Of a DNA stretch of 64,000 nt, positions 1 to 9,161 are shown piece after piece; positions within the stretch are counted from its first letter, which is position 1; each line of letters starts with the position of its first letter. The stretch comes from Cytophagales bacterium (lineage in GTDB: Bacteria > Bacteroidota > Bacteroidia > Cytophagales > Cyclobacteriaceae). The position numbers and the translations under genes were made by a program. The DNA lies in assembly GCA_017303805.1 (NCBI GenBank), contig JAFLBQ010000002.1:124001-188000 (forward strand), in the 5' to 3' direction. Under the pieces are notes generated by a model that worked only from the letters and a program-made list of their open reading frames with translations, did not search any database and was not told where the DNA came from.

Positions 1-339
1 GGTTTATCAACGCTTGCTGGCGTATATTTTCTTTCCGCATTCACTGTCAACAATCAACCCGACAACAAGCACTCACCACGTGCCTTGCTGGTTTTAAAGC
101 TGATTTTCATGGCTGCTTCGGTTGCGGTGATTGGAATCCTTTTCACCTTGTTAAACCTGGAAGGCAACCAGCAAATGTTGCTTATAGGTACCGGTGTGTT
201 GGGTATTGCTTCTATTGCCGGTGCAACTCTCATTGTTACTAACAACTCCAACCTGGCCATTCTGAAGCGCCCATTGATGGTTGGCATTCCCCTCTTTCTG
301 GTGGCATTGTATTTCATGTATAAGCTCTCGATAATCTAA
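1..339 (+). CDS. Partial integral membrane protein (C-terminal part)
   Basis: The reading frame is open from base 1 to the stop at 337-339, so this is the 3' end of a gene that begins outside the window. About 112 residues are visible. The visible part is hydrophobic, with roughly four membrane segments: one at the left edge, one in the stretch ending at ILFTLLNL, one around LLIGTGVLGIASIAGATLIV, and one near the C-terminus (VGIPLFLVALYFMYKL). I recognise no family motif. It ends 4 bases before the start of the PrsW-like gene and is probably cotranscribed with it. An internal Met at base 109 could be read as a start, but the frame continues upstream with the same hydrophobic character, so I treat it as a continuation. 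Confidence 0.6.
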   Translation, partial: GLSTLAGVYFLSAFTVNNQPDNKHSPRALLVLKLIFMAASVAVIGILFTLLNLEGNQQMLLIGTGVLGIASIAGATLIVTNNSNLAILKRPLMVGIPLFLVALYFMYKLSII

Positions 340-343
340 GGTT

Positions 344-1054
344 GTGTACGCGCTTATTCTTTTAGCCATTGCACTTGCACCCGGTGCTGCTATTGGTGTG
401 TATATCTATCTGAAAGATCATCACGAACGTGAGCCTATCGGGCTTTTAATGCGTGCCTTCCTATTTGGTGTACTTAGCGTAGTGGTTACATTATTTCTTA
501 GCGGCATCATCGATCAGTTTGTAAAAATTGACGAAAGCAGTTTAACCGAACAGGCTGTGCATGCTTTTATTATCGTGGCTCTGGTGGAAGAATTCAGTAA
601 ATTCATTTTTGTACGCGGTATCTTGTACCGTAGCAATCATTTTAACGAACCCTTCGATGGCATTGTGTACTCGGTAATGGTAAGCATGGGCTTTGCCACT
701 TTAGAAAATGTGTTGTATGCCTTTAACGGAGGCCTGGGCACTGCCATTATGCGCATGTTTACAGCGGTGCCCGCGCATGCAACCTTTGCTGTGCTTATGG
801 GCTTTTATTTAGGCAAGGCCAAGTTCGAACATAAGAAAGGATACTATGCGTTTCATGCGCTGGGTGTAGCTACTCTTTTTCATGGTGCCTACGATTATTG
901 TTTGTTTGTAGCATGGGTGCCCGGCATTGTACTGGGAGCGTTAGCTTCTTTGGTTATCGGCCTCTGGCTTTCGAAAAAAGCTATCCGCATTCATCAACTG
1001 GCTTCACCATTTAAAAATTCTGGTGCAGATATACCACAGGATTCACAATCCTGA
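344..1054 (+). CDS. PrsW-family intramembrane protease
   Basis: This 236-aa polytopic membrane protein matches the PrsW (RsiW site-1 protease, CPBP-related) family. The diagnostic pieces are in order: an N-terminal YIYLKDHHEREP segment, the VEEFSK motif near residue 82 carrying the paired glutamates, a FATLENVLY motif, a PAHATFAVLMGFYLG motif and a HGAYDY motif in a late helix. These Glu and His residues are the usual putative metal or catalytic residues. In Firmicutes PrsW cleaves an anti-sigma factor; the substrate here is unknown, and no sigma/anti-sigma pair lies in the window. I chose the GTG at 344 because it directly follows the previous stop (337-339), which suggests translational coupling. 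The 3' end may overlap a small convergent ORF. Confidence 0.85.
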   Translation: MYALILLAIALAPGAAIGVYIYLKDHHEREPIGLLMRAFLFGVLSVVVTLFLSGIIDQFVKIDESSLTEQAVHAFIIVALVEEFSKFIFVRGILYRSNHFNEPFDGIVYSVMVSMGFATLENVLYAFNGGLGTAIMRMFTAVPAHATFAVLMGFYLGKAKFEHKKGYYAFHALGVATLFHGAYDYCLFVAWVPGIVLGALASLVIGLWLSKKAIRIHQLASPFKNSGADIPQDSQS

Positions 1055-1248
1055 GCGTGGGCTGATTTAGGGCGAAGGATCTCGTAACTAAATTCCTGGG
1101 ATTCTTCGCTCAATTCCCCTTCGATCGAACTTGTATTTCGGGTTTCATACAAAACGTAGGCTAATAACCCGCTCAGGATTACAACGATTAGAAAAGACGG
1201 AATGCCTGCTTTGCGCAGGATTGGAGGTGCCGGAAGTAAATCAATCAA
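994..1248 (-). CDS. Possible small single-pass membrane protein
   Basis: This is a short frame, about 84 aa from a TTG at 1248; an upstream ATG at 1302 would give 102 aa. It has one clear membrane segment (IPSFLIVVILSGLLAYVLY) followed by an acidic, soluble C-terminal tail that contains a Cys-x-x-Cys. The TTG start would overlap the stop of the upstream CHY zinc-finger gene by 8 bases, consistent with coupling. Against it, the 3' end overlaps the 3' end of the PrsW gene by about 60 bases on the opposite strand, and no family is recognised. If it is not real, the 186 bases between 1055 and 1240 hold nothing I can identify. Confidence 0.35.
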   Translation of the reverse strand: MIDLLPAPPILRKAGIPSFLIVVILSGLLAYVLYETRNTSSIEGELSEESQEFSYEILRPKSAHAQDCESCGISAPEFLNGEAS

Positions 1249-1576
1249 TCTGAAAATACAGGGGGTAGTGGTTGCTACACCCAGGATTAAAAGGCGTTGC
1301 ACAATGTGGACAGGAATTGCGGCATTGCAAATATTCGCTAATTGTTAATTCATAGGCACATGCTCCACATAACACCGCCTTTTGATCAAACTCGTTTTTG
1401 GTCCACACAGTAGCTACATGGCCAGCCTCTTCAGCGTGGCAGGCATAACAAGGATAGTATTTTTGGCAACACTTAAACTTTATCGCAACTACATCCAATG
1501 GCGAGTGCCAATGCACACACCGGGTTTGGTTGTCGATAGCGTTGCCATAAACAGCAAGGTTGCCCACTTTAATCAT
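1241..1576 (-). CDS. CHY-type zinc-finger protein
   Basis: A 111-aa cytosolic protein with no signal peptide, rich in Cys and His with the spacing of the CHY zinc-finger family: C20, H22, H24, C36, C37, C43, C46, H47, C70, C73, C85, C89, C92, C100 and H103. The opening CVHWHSPLDVVAIKF and the YPCYACHAE element are typical of the family. CHY fingers in eukaryotic RCHY1/Pirh2 and in bacterial stand-alone proteins bind several zinc ions; the role of the bacterial versions is not established, though they have been linked to metal handling and mitochondrial-import-like (Hot13) chemistry. I chose the ATG at 1576 because the upstream residues (an alternative start at 1642) are unlike the family and the domain begins 20 residues after this Met. 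Confidence 0.8.
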   Translation of the reverse strand: MIKVGNLAVYGNAIDNQTRCVHWHSPLDVVAIKFKCCQKYYPCYACHAEEAGHVATVWTKNEFDQKAVLCGACAYELTISEYLQCRNSCPHCATPFNPGCSNHYPLYFQID

Positions 1577-1704
1577 GTTGCACTCATTTTGATAGTTACC
1601 CGGTTGCCCTGCGAAGAGCCTGACTAAATTAGGTCTCCCCAAACCGGAAAGATTCTTGCCCCATCAAAGACTTTGTTCGCTCCTTTGATCCAGATCGAAT
1701 GCGC

Positions 1705-4275
1705 TTACTCCTCTCCACCACCAAATCCACCACTCGTTATCAGGCCACCAAAGAAAAGCGCATTAAAGAATAATTTATTGGTGCCGTACCAATACCCGCG
1801 GAAGGCCGGGTCATCTACAAACAAAATCGCGCGGCCCTGCCCCACGTTGCTCACTTGCAACGAAACGGAGTTCTTGATCTTTTCCAGATTAGTGGGGTGA
1901 ATGTAGCCGCTAAGCAACGGGTTCGCGGTGTATTTAATCACGGTGTTGAACTGACTTTTTGATGGCTCAATAAAGACAGAAGTATTACGCCACACCGGTA
2001 ACTCGCGGCTGGTGTACCCAAACCCAAGCGGGTGAGTAATGTCGAGGTTAGCCTTATAAATTGAACCACCAATAGCGCGTGACCCCTGGTAATCGGCAGT
2101 CGTTACATAATCCAGTCGCTTATTGTTTTTAGCCTCCTCTTCTTTACGAAGTTGCTCCTCCACTACTTTGTTGTTGATAGCCCACGTTACTGCATTCTTC
2201 AACAGAATGAGTGTGCCCCCTTGTTGCACCCAGGTTTTAATCTTGGCCGCCCCGCTCTCTCCTAATGCCGTGTAGTTTCCAGATGGTAGTAGTAATGTTG
2301 TGTATTCGTGTAGGCGCAACTGGCCAAATTGCGAAGTGTTTACTTTAGTGATCGGCATGTTTATCTTAGAATCGAGCAAGTACCAGAGAGCGCCTGCATC
2401 GGTAGCTGCTACCCCATCGCCAATCAGCATTACCACTTTTGGCTGCGGTACCGTGCGGATGTTATTACTTCCTAAATCCACTCCTTCCAAACTGAAGCCG
2501 GTAGCTACCGGGTGTACTTCAACACCGGCAAGAGTGCTTGCTTCCTTTACAACTAAAAATAATTCATTCGCATTCAGGTTCTGATCTACTACCGGAATCA
2601 CCAACGTGCCATAACCAAAATTTTTCTTCGTAGTGTTTACGGTTGCCGTAAAAGGCTTGAAGGTGGTTTTTACAAACACACCCTTAGCCAATAAATAATA
2701 CAATGCTCTTGCAGCGTTGTATTCATTCCATTCAATTAAATAAGCATAGTTCGATTGCGCTACCGGTGGTGGAGCCAGCGTAAGATTAGCTTCCGTAACA
2801 CGCTCTCCTTTCGAAAACTTAACTGTTGCATTGAGTGCATCGTGGGGTAAGCCATAGGCCAGGGCCATCGTCCAGGTGCTGGCATCGTAAAACACACTGT
2901 CGTGGAAAGAAGTTACTTTTTCGAACATGCTACGCACCATGCGGTATTGGGTTTGATCCGTTGTAACCACAAACGCTTTTCCTTTCTCATACCTATTTGA
3001 TCCAACTGTCAGGTCAGCGCCTAGTTGATAGGTTTCAATTTTATGTTTCACCAGTAAATCGGCAAACGCTCGGGTGCGACTCACATCTTTGCTATCGCCA
3101 AACACGTATGCCTTTACGGCTGATTTTCTTCCATCATCCAATGCCGACTTAAAATATTCTTGCTGATGCTTTAACAACAACTCACGATTCTCAACGCCTG
3201 CTTTTACCGTTGCCAAACTGGTGCGCACGTGGTTGCGAATGGTAAAAGCAAAGGTTACTTCTTTGGTAGAACTTTTTTGCACATGCCCGCGCGAACTTGC
3301 TTGCTCAAATACCAACCCGAGCCCTCCGTGTATGTCGGGGTAGGTAGAGCCATAGCCCGGGTACGAGTTATCAAATGCTTCTTTCGAAAAATACAACGAC
3401 CCGATCTCATCCAATGCTTTCGAAAAATATTTTGCGAACAAGGGATTCAGCACATCGTAATTTGCGCGCGGCACCACGGGGTTTTCCGATCCATACGGTT
3501 TAGTAGGTTCAAAAAAATTAGTGGCATTGGTGCCCATCTCGTGGTAATCGGTGCATACATTCGGCAACCATTGATGAAAGAAGGCTACGCGATTCTGACT
3601 TTCAACATGCGCCAGCGGTAACCAATCGCGATTTAAATCGAACCAATAATGATTAAAGCGGCCTCCGGGCCACACTTCATTATGCTCCCGATCCATTGGG
3701 TCGGCCACGGGCGGAAACCCCTTGTGCATATTGGCCCAATTACTGTGACGATCGCGGCCATCCGGATTGTAATTCGGATCGATGTGAATAACTGCTTCCT
3801 TTAGCGTACGCTCTGCCTCGGCCCCTTGCGCAGCAACCAGGTAATACGCAGTCAGCATGGCGGCTTCGCTACTACTCGGCTCGTTGCCATGTACGTTGTA
3901 CCCATGTGTAATAATCACCGGCATGGCAGCTATGTTTACCGACTGCGAAGGGTCGGCCAGTTTTAAATGTTCCTTGCGAATGTCTTCGATGCGCGCATAG
4001 TTTTCCGGACTGGTGATGGTAAGCACTACTTGTGGTCTGCGCTCATTTGTATAGCCGATAATCTGAAAATGCGCTTTGGGCGATACGCTTGCCAATTCCT
4101 GAAAATAAGACACAATGCGATCGTGGCGCGTGTGCCAATCGCCAATAGAATAACCCAAAAATTGTTCGGGCGTGGGAATAGCCGGATCGAACGTTACCCC
4201 GGCTGGAAAGAAGTAATTGTTTTGAGCATACACGTGAGTGCTTAAAGCCAGCACCACCAGCAGGAGTTTTTTCAT
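1705..4275 (-). CDS. Secreted M14 zinc carboxypeptidase
   Basis: An 856-aa exported protein whose signal peptide (MKKLLLVVLALSTHVYAQ) identifies the ATG at 4275 as the start rather than one 33 bases upstream. The N-terminal half is an M14 metallocarboxypeptidase domain. The HGNE at about residues 129-132 gives the HxxE zinc pair, and DYHEMG carries the third ligand His. The NYNPDGR, DLNRDW and LVFEQASSRG segments match substrate-binding and catalytic motifs, the last one with the catalytic Glu. The C-terminal half (about 500-856) contains a region resembling a class-I-glutamine-amidotransferase-like fold (LLPSGNYTALGESGAAKIKTW), often appended to Bacteroidota M14 proteins. It probably degrades external peptides in the periplasm or at the surface. 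The Gly-rich tail (GGFGGGEE) is notable. Confidence 0.85.
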   Translation of the reverse strand: MKKLLLVVLALSTHVYAQNNYFFPAGVTFDPAIPTPEQFLGYSIGDWHTRHDRIVSYFQELASVSPKAHFQIIGYTNERRPQVVLTITSPENYARIEDIRKEHLKLADPSQSVNIAAMPVIITHGYNVHGNEPSSSEAAMLTAYYLVAAQGAEAERTLKEAVIHIDPNYNPDGRDRHSNWANMHKGFPPVADPMDREHNEVWPGGRFNHYWFDLNRDWLPLAHVESQNRVAFFHQWLPNVCTDYHEMGTNATNFFEPTKPYGSENPVVPRANYDVLNPLFAKYFSKALDEIGSLYFSKEAFDNSYPGYGSTYPDIHGGLGLVFEQASSRGHVQKSSTKEVTFAFTIRNHVRTSLATVKAGVENRELLLKHQQEYFKSALDDGRKSAVKAYVFGDSKDVSRTRAFADLLVKHKIETYQLGADLTVGSNRYEKGKAFVVTTDQTQYRMVRSMFEKVTSFHDSVFYDASTWTMALAYGLPHDALNATVKFSKGERVTEANLTLAPPPVAQSNYAYLIEWNEYNAARALYYLLAKGVFVKTTFKPFTATVNTTKKNFGYGTLVIPVVDQNLNANELFLVVKEASTLAGVEVHPVATGFSLEGVDLGSNNIRTVPQPKVVMLIGDGVAATDAGALWYLLDSKINMPITKVNTSQFGQLRLHEYTTLLLPSGNYTALGESGAAKIKTWVQQGGTLILLKNAVTWAINNKVVEEQLRKEEEAKNNKRLDYVTTADYQGSRAIGGSIYKANLDITHPLGFGYTSRELPVWRNTSVFIEPSKSQFNTVIKYTANPLLSGYIHPTNLEKIKNSVSLQVSNVGQGRAILFVDDPAFRGYWYGTNKLFFNALFFGGLITSGGFGGGEE

Positions 4276-4352
4276 AGTATTGGGGTTTGAGTTCGAAAAA
4301 ATACTCAAACAAATGGCAGGATAAAAAATATTTTGTGATAGAAGGTTAGTTC

Positions 4353-7300
4353 TTAAAAGCCATCGTCTTCTTCTTTCTTCTTCTCCGTTTTTTTCTTGGT
4401 GCCAGGCCCGGCCGAACTTAGATCGTACGGAGCTTCCAACCCGTAATAGTTCAGGCGGAATTTATTAATCCACGAAAGGGTTTCATCGATAGTGCCGGGT
4501 ATAAAGGCCAGTTCGCCAACTTTGGCTTTGCCGGCATTGGTCTTTTTGGCAACCAAATCGTTAATCGTTTGCAGCGAAGAGTGAATCATGAGGCGGTTAT
4601 CTTCTAAACCAAAGTAAAACCAGGCATCGGGCGATGCTTTGATAAAGAGGTGGAACACGGGAGCATCATCTTCATTCTTTCTAACTTCTACAAAGCCTTC
4701 AAAGGCTCCGTTTAAATCGGTGCGCTGCACGTGGCTTAAGCCCAGCAGCCCTTCGCTGTAAAACGATTTCCGTTCTTGCGACCATTTAAGATTTACATTC
4801 GAAAGCACCAATGGCTTTTGCATGCCCTGCACGGTGGGCAACGGCACATACTCCCGTAGCGAGCGTTGCTCATAATCCTTTACTACCCGTTCGCCTACCA
4901 GGTCGGCTATTTTGTAAAGCAGTTCAGTGTGGTCGCCCAGGCCTTCTTCTTTTACACCTTCATTTTTAATTACATCGGCTATGCTGGCGGCCATCAGTTG
5001 ATATACCGTAGTGGGTATATTCATATCCAACATAATGAAGGAGTTCATTTTAATTACATCGGTATCCAGGTTGCCGGAGCCAAGAGCCGAAGCAGTAATT
5101 TTAAAATCTTTGGCCGCGTCAAAAAATTTAACCGGTCCTTCAAAACGTACTTCCTGCTTGTCTTCATTATAGGCAAACACTTTACCCGATAATTTTTCGC
5201 CTGCAGATTTGGCGCGGTCTTCTATGCGAAACTCTTTGGTGTTCTCATCATAGAACAAAAAACCCGAGGGTAAGAAGAAATCATCATCGGCCGGATCTTT
5301 CTTATCGAATACAAACGTAATGTACAAGTCGTTGTCTTGGGCAAAGTGCAACCCCGCATCGGGCTTTCTGCCTTCTTCGGTAATGGCGTTATTAAAGTCC
5401 AGGTAAATTTCCTTTTCATCGCCACTTTGGGTGTACAGCAGCCATGTTTTGTAATCTTTAATTTTCTTCAGATCCAGTTTTACGAAGCCCTTCAATTGCA
5501 ATGCTGGCTTGGTGGCATACAACGTCATATCGCCTTTGTAGAAAATACGCGGAGCAACGCGAATGTTGCTGCTTTCGGTTACTGCTCCGTTTGCTACAGT
5601 TTGCATGGTAGCATTGCCGCGGTTACGCTTATTGCGCGTTTGTTCCGTAATGGGTTCCAGGTGGAAGTCGGTCATTTTTATGGCAAACGTATCGTTTACT
5701 GCATTTACATATTGGTAGGTAGCGTAGCCGGTAAACTCTTTGCGCGAAACAATATCTACCACGCCTTGCGTAAGGCGGTGGTACCCATTTAAGGTATCCA
5801 TTACGATGGTTGTATTCTTTAGCTGGCCGATTTTTGCATTTTCCAAAATAAGAACTTCGTTGTTCTCGGGGGTAATGCGGGCATCGGCAACGGTAATGTA
5901 AGGTATGCCGCTTACTTTAAGTTGTTGTGTTTGAATATCGTATTCTGCCCGGGTAGCATTAAAACTAAGTGAATCCAACTCTTTGCGCGTTGTATAAAAA
6001 TAGGAATCAGCCAAGGGCACATCTGGCGCTTTGTTCATTACAATTTTTTGAGTGGTTAGATCCCACCGGGCTTCGGGTATCGAGGTTTTAAATTGTGCAT
6101 ACGGAAAATCGATGGCTGCTACCCCGGCTACTTCGGGGCTAATGGTTGCAAAATTTTTCTCGAGGTTAAAATTCAGTTTTACATCGCGGCCAGCCAGTGC
6201 AGGTTTGTTGGGATTGCCTGTTTTCACTTCGAAGCGTGCATGCCGGGCATTAAAATCTTTGGCTGAGAACGAGAGCTCTTTGGATCGCACTTCCGACCCG
6301 CGGGTTGTTAACTTGCCATTAGCGCCCACACCACTTTTAGAAACAATCAGGCTGCCATCTAACGTTGCCGTGTTCTGGTACAGGCTAAAGGGCTCTTTCA
6401 TGTTTTTGATGTTCATCTTATCCTGCTTGGGTAGCCACTTCAAGCGGTAATCGTTTAGTTTTACTTGCGGAAAGTAAACTGAACCGAATAGCTTCTCTCG
6501 AATTTCGCCCACGCTGCCGCGGCCCACTACCGAATCGGGATAAAAAATAAAATCGCGAGACTCTACGGTGGCTGCCAGGTAATCGATTTTTCCGGCCGCC
6601 CGAATACCGGCATTATCCAACGTCATGCCGCCATACAATTTCCCATCGCCCTGAAAAAGCTGATAGCCCGAAGTGGGGATGGTGTGTTTAAAGCCCAACG
6701 ATTTATCGGGCATGGTGTGCAGCTTTTCCTTAAAGGAAGGGAACATGCCACTGGTAATAAAGGTGCCTTCAAAATTGATCGAGCCCGGATCGGCATCGTT
6801 CAAACTATCGAGCTTAAATGGTGGTACTACAAAAAAGACCGATCGGTCGTATGCGCCATTCAGCACTTCGCTTCTGTCGAAGTAAATCACACCTCCGGCT
6901 GTGGCATCCAGGCGTGGGTAGTTGGGCAATTTTTCTTTACCAGATTTATTGTTGGGGCGGTTAATAAATAACGTACCCGATGTTTTGTTGGCAGACGCCT
7001 GCATGCCACTGGCGGCTTGTGCGGTTGAGTCGGCTCCAACCATGGCATTGTTTACCCTTCTGCGGGTGCCATTCTTTTCTGTTACATAAAACCGTATCGA
7101 ATCGATATGATTCATATTGATGAAAAAGCTATCGTACTTCAGGGTAAAGTCGCGACCCGAAATTTCAAAGTTGCCGGCATTGATGGTTCCATTAAATTTG
7201 ATATCGCGGTTTTGTAAAAAAGTTATCCGGCTGCTATCGGGCTTAATCACCACGTTAAGCGAATCGCTCACATTAAACTCTTCTACACCATATACATTCA

Positions 7301-9029
7301 TACGCCCTTGTTTAAAGTTGATAAAGGCATTGGCAATGGTATCGGTAAGGGAATGTATTTTAAGGTTATCGTAGTCAGAAAGGCCTTTGGCCGATTGTAG
7401 AAAATTAACCGCTTTATCCTTCACATGGATTCTGCCAGAGCGGGCGTCATAGTCGATCATGCCGGTTTGCATTAAAAACTCGGCTGCCATGCGCGCCACT
7501 GCCAGGCTGCGGCCTTCTTCTACCAGATCGAACACGTAAAAGTCGCTACTGCCAATGGCATTGGCATAGTTTACCACCAAGGCCAGCGGATGAAAATTAA
7601 ATCCTTTGCCGCGCAGTTCGCGGTAGCCTTCGGGGTCATAAAAATCGTTTGACTCAATTACCATGGGCGCCACTTTGCCACTACCCAGCACCCACATCTT
7701 CAGGCTATCTGATTTAAGGTTCCAATCCAGCCGGTCGGCAGTAAACTCAATCTGAAAAAAAGAAGAGGCGAGCGGAGCTTTGCGTTGTGCGCTTTTATCT
7801 TTATTGAGTGTGAGGCGCTGCCGCCCATAGTCGTAGCGCAGTTCCATGGCGGGGTGGGTAATCGAATCGTTTTGATGATAGATGGTTACCCGGGCTTGTG
7901 GCGAAACGACTAACGAATCTTTAAAACCAAAAGTAGAAGCAACTGCCCTGAATTTGCGTGCTACATCACCCATCACTTCTACAGTAGCCAGGTTGCCGCT
8001 AACTGTATTTGAGTTAATGGCTGCGCCTTGTAAGCCAAAGCCGCCCCGGTAATTTATATTCAGGCTTTCGAGCCCCGCCAATTTAATGTTGGCTTCGTAC
8101 GATTTGAAACGCGGATAGGTAGCTGTTTGCGGAGATTTATGGTTAACGCTCCGAAACTCGAAAACACCGGGCACGGTACCTTGCACCTTACCAACATATA
8201 CAAGCCGCGCCTGTTCTGCCTTTAAATAGGGCTGGGTAGTTTTAAAGTTGTACTTATTTAAATCACAATAAACCGAATCGGGCGAAAGCCCTGCGGCTGT
8301 CCAATCGAAACGGCCACCTTCGCCCACAAACAATTTATCGCGCAAAGAAAAGATTCCTTTCGTGTTGGTGAGATTTACTGAATCGTAAGCGGTGCTTATG
8401 TGCAACGATACTTTATTGAAGACGATTACCGGCCCCCACACATCGGGTTGCACAATGGGCTGTTGCCAGGCCGGAGTAGTATAGGCGCTGGTGTCGATGG
8501 CCGCATCGTAATTATAGTTATAATATTGGGTTGTATCCAGCGGGGGTGGTTCCTGATAGTCGAACGAATACGAATCATCTTTGGCTACCAGGCGCAAAGC
8601 CTTATCGTAATTCAGTGCATGATGTTCAAAGAAATCGCGAGCTAACTGAAAAAACAAATTGGCTTGCAGGGCATTGTCTTTGGCCAGCACCTTATCGGCC
8701 ACAGCCAAAAAACTGCTAAGGGTGGCGGGGTCGGCTTGTTCAATATTTACGGCTGCGGCCACCGCTCCGTAATAGTTTATAAAATGCGGGCGCAACCGAA
8801 AGCCCTTCTTCTTCATAATGCGGGCTTGCGATCTTATTTTAAATTGCTGGTCGGGGCCGGTGGCATTCCAGGCCGTACCAAATGCAGCCCCAATGGCAAG
8901 CGCATCGTTGGCTTTCGTGTTTTCAAGCACCAGGCGCACGCTGTCCTGAAAACTGTAGGGGCCTCCGTTTTGGCCAAACAGGCTGGTGGAAATACAAAGG
9001 ATGGCAATATGGGCAAGTACCAGTTTCAA
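4353..9029 (-). CDS. Giant secreted protein of unknown function (1558 aa)
   Basis: The protein starts with a signal peptide (MKLVLAHIAILCISTSLFGQ) and has no later membrane helix that I can see. The body is a long run of short alternating polar/hydrophobic segments typical of beta structure, with recurring patterns such as FNGTINAGNFEISG, RLDATAGGVIYFD and FEGPVKFFDAAKDFKI, many Asp/Asn turns and few Cys. The C-terminus is a charged Lys/Glu/Asp tail (about residues 1543-1558). I do not recognise a catalytic motif or named domain. The overall look (long periplasmic beta-rich scaffold) recalls OstA/LptD-N or AsmA/TamB-type proteins, but that is only an impression. It lies upstream of no obvious partner; prmA is about 130 bases away on the same strand. 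It probably acts in the periplasm or outer membrane. Confidence 0.8.
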   Translation of the reverse strand: MKLVLAHIAILCISTSLFGQNGGPYSFQDSVRLVLENTKANDALAIGAAFGTAWNATGPDQQFKIRSQARIMKKKGFRLRPHFINYYGAVAAAVNIEQADPATLSSFLAVADKVLAKDNALQANLFFQLARDFFEHHALNYDKALRLVAKDDSYSFDYQEPPPLDTTQYYNYNYDAAIDTSAYTTPAWQQPIVQPDVWGPVIVFNKVSLHISTAYDSVNLTNTKGIFSLRDKLFVGEGGRFDWTAAGLSPDSVYCDLNKYNFKTTQPYLKAEQARLVYVGKVQGTVPGVFEFRSVNHKSPQTATYPRFKSYEANIKLAGLESLNINYRGGFGLQGAAINSNTVSGNLATVEVMGDVARKFRAVASTFGFKDSLVVSPQARVTIYHQNDSITHPAMELRYDYGRQRLTLNKDKSAQRKAPLASSFFQIEFTADRLDWNLKSDSLKMWVLGSGKVAPMVIESNDFYDPEGYRELRGKGFNFHPLALVVNYANAIGSSDFYVFDLVEEGRSLAVARMAAEFLMQTGMIDYDARSGRIHVKDKAVNFLQSAKGLSDYDNLKIHSLTDTIANAFINFKQGRMNVYGVEEFNVSDSLNVVIKPDSSRITFLQNRDIKFNGTINAGNFEISGRDFTLKYDSFFINMNHIDSIRFYVTEKNGTRRRVNNAMVGADSTAQAASGMQASANKTSGTLFINRPNNKSGKEKLPNYPRLDATAGGVIYFDRSEVLNGAYDRSVFFVVPPFKLDSLNDADPGSINFEGTFITSGMFPSFKEKLHTMPDKSLGFKHTIPTSGYQLFQGDGKLYGGMTLDNAGIRAAGKIDYLAATVESRDFIFYPDSVVGRGSVGEIREKLFGSVYFPQVKLNDYRLKWLPKQDKMNIKNMKEPFSLYQNTATLDGSLIVSKSGVGANGKLTTRGSEVRSKELSFSAKDFNARHARFEVKTGNPNKPALAGRDVKLNFNLEKNFATISPEVAGVAAIDFPYAQFKTSIPEARWDLTTQKIVMNKAPDVPLADSYFYTTRKELDSLSFNATRAEYDIQTQQLKVSGIPYITVADARITPENNEVLILENAKIGQLKNTTIVMDTLNGYHRLTQGVVDIVSRKEFTGYATYQYVNAVNDTFAIKMTDFHLEPITEQTRNKRNRGNATMQTVANGAVTESSNIRVAPRIFYKGDMTLYATKPALQLKGFVKLDLKKIKDYKTWLLYTQSGDEKEIYLDFNNAITEEGRKPDAGLHFAQDNDLYITFVFDKKDPADDDFFLPSGFLFYDENTKEFRIEDRAKSAGEKLSGKVFAYNEDKQEVRFEGPVKFFDAAKDFKITASALGSGNLDTDVIKMNSFIMLDMNIPTTVYQLMAASIADVIKNEGVKEEGLGDHTELLYKIADLVGERVVKDYEQRSLREYVPLPTVQGMQKPLVLSNVNLKWSQERKSFYSEGLLGLSHVQRTDLNGAFEGFVEVRKNEDDAPVFHLFIKASPDAWFYFGLEDNRLMIHSSLQTINDLVAKKTNAGKAKVGELAFIPGTIDETLSWINKFRLNYYGLEAPYDLSSAGPGTKKKTEKKKEEDDGF

Positions 9030-9161
9030 GGGCGAAAAACCTTCAAATTCGCAAAAATCAGGCTAATGTACTAATTACCGCATTACTGGTTACAGGTAGC
9101 TGGTTAGCGGCTGTTGAATCGCAGTAAAAATGGTTTGATGTATAACTTACTACCGGTTTAA

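Noticed and set aside
3229-3621. A 130-codon plus-strand frame inside the M14 peptidase gene
   Set aside because: Antisense shadow of a conserved gene; no recognisable domain or promoter.
5337-5792. A 151-codon plus-strand frame inside the giant secreted gene
   Set aside because: Antisense shadow; no family and no start signals.
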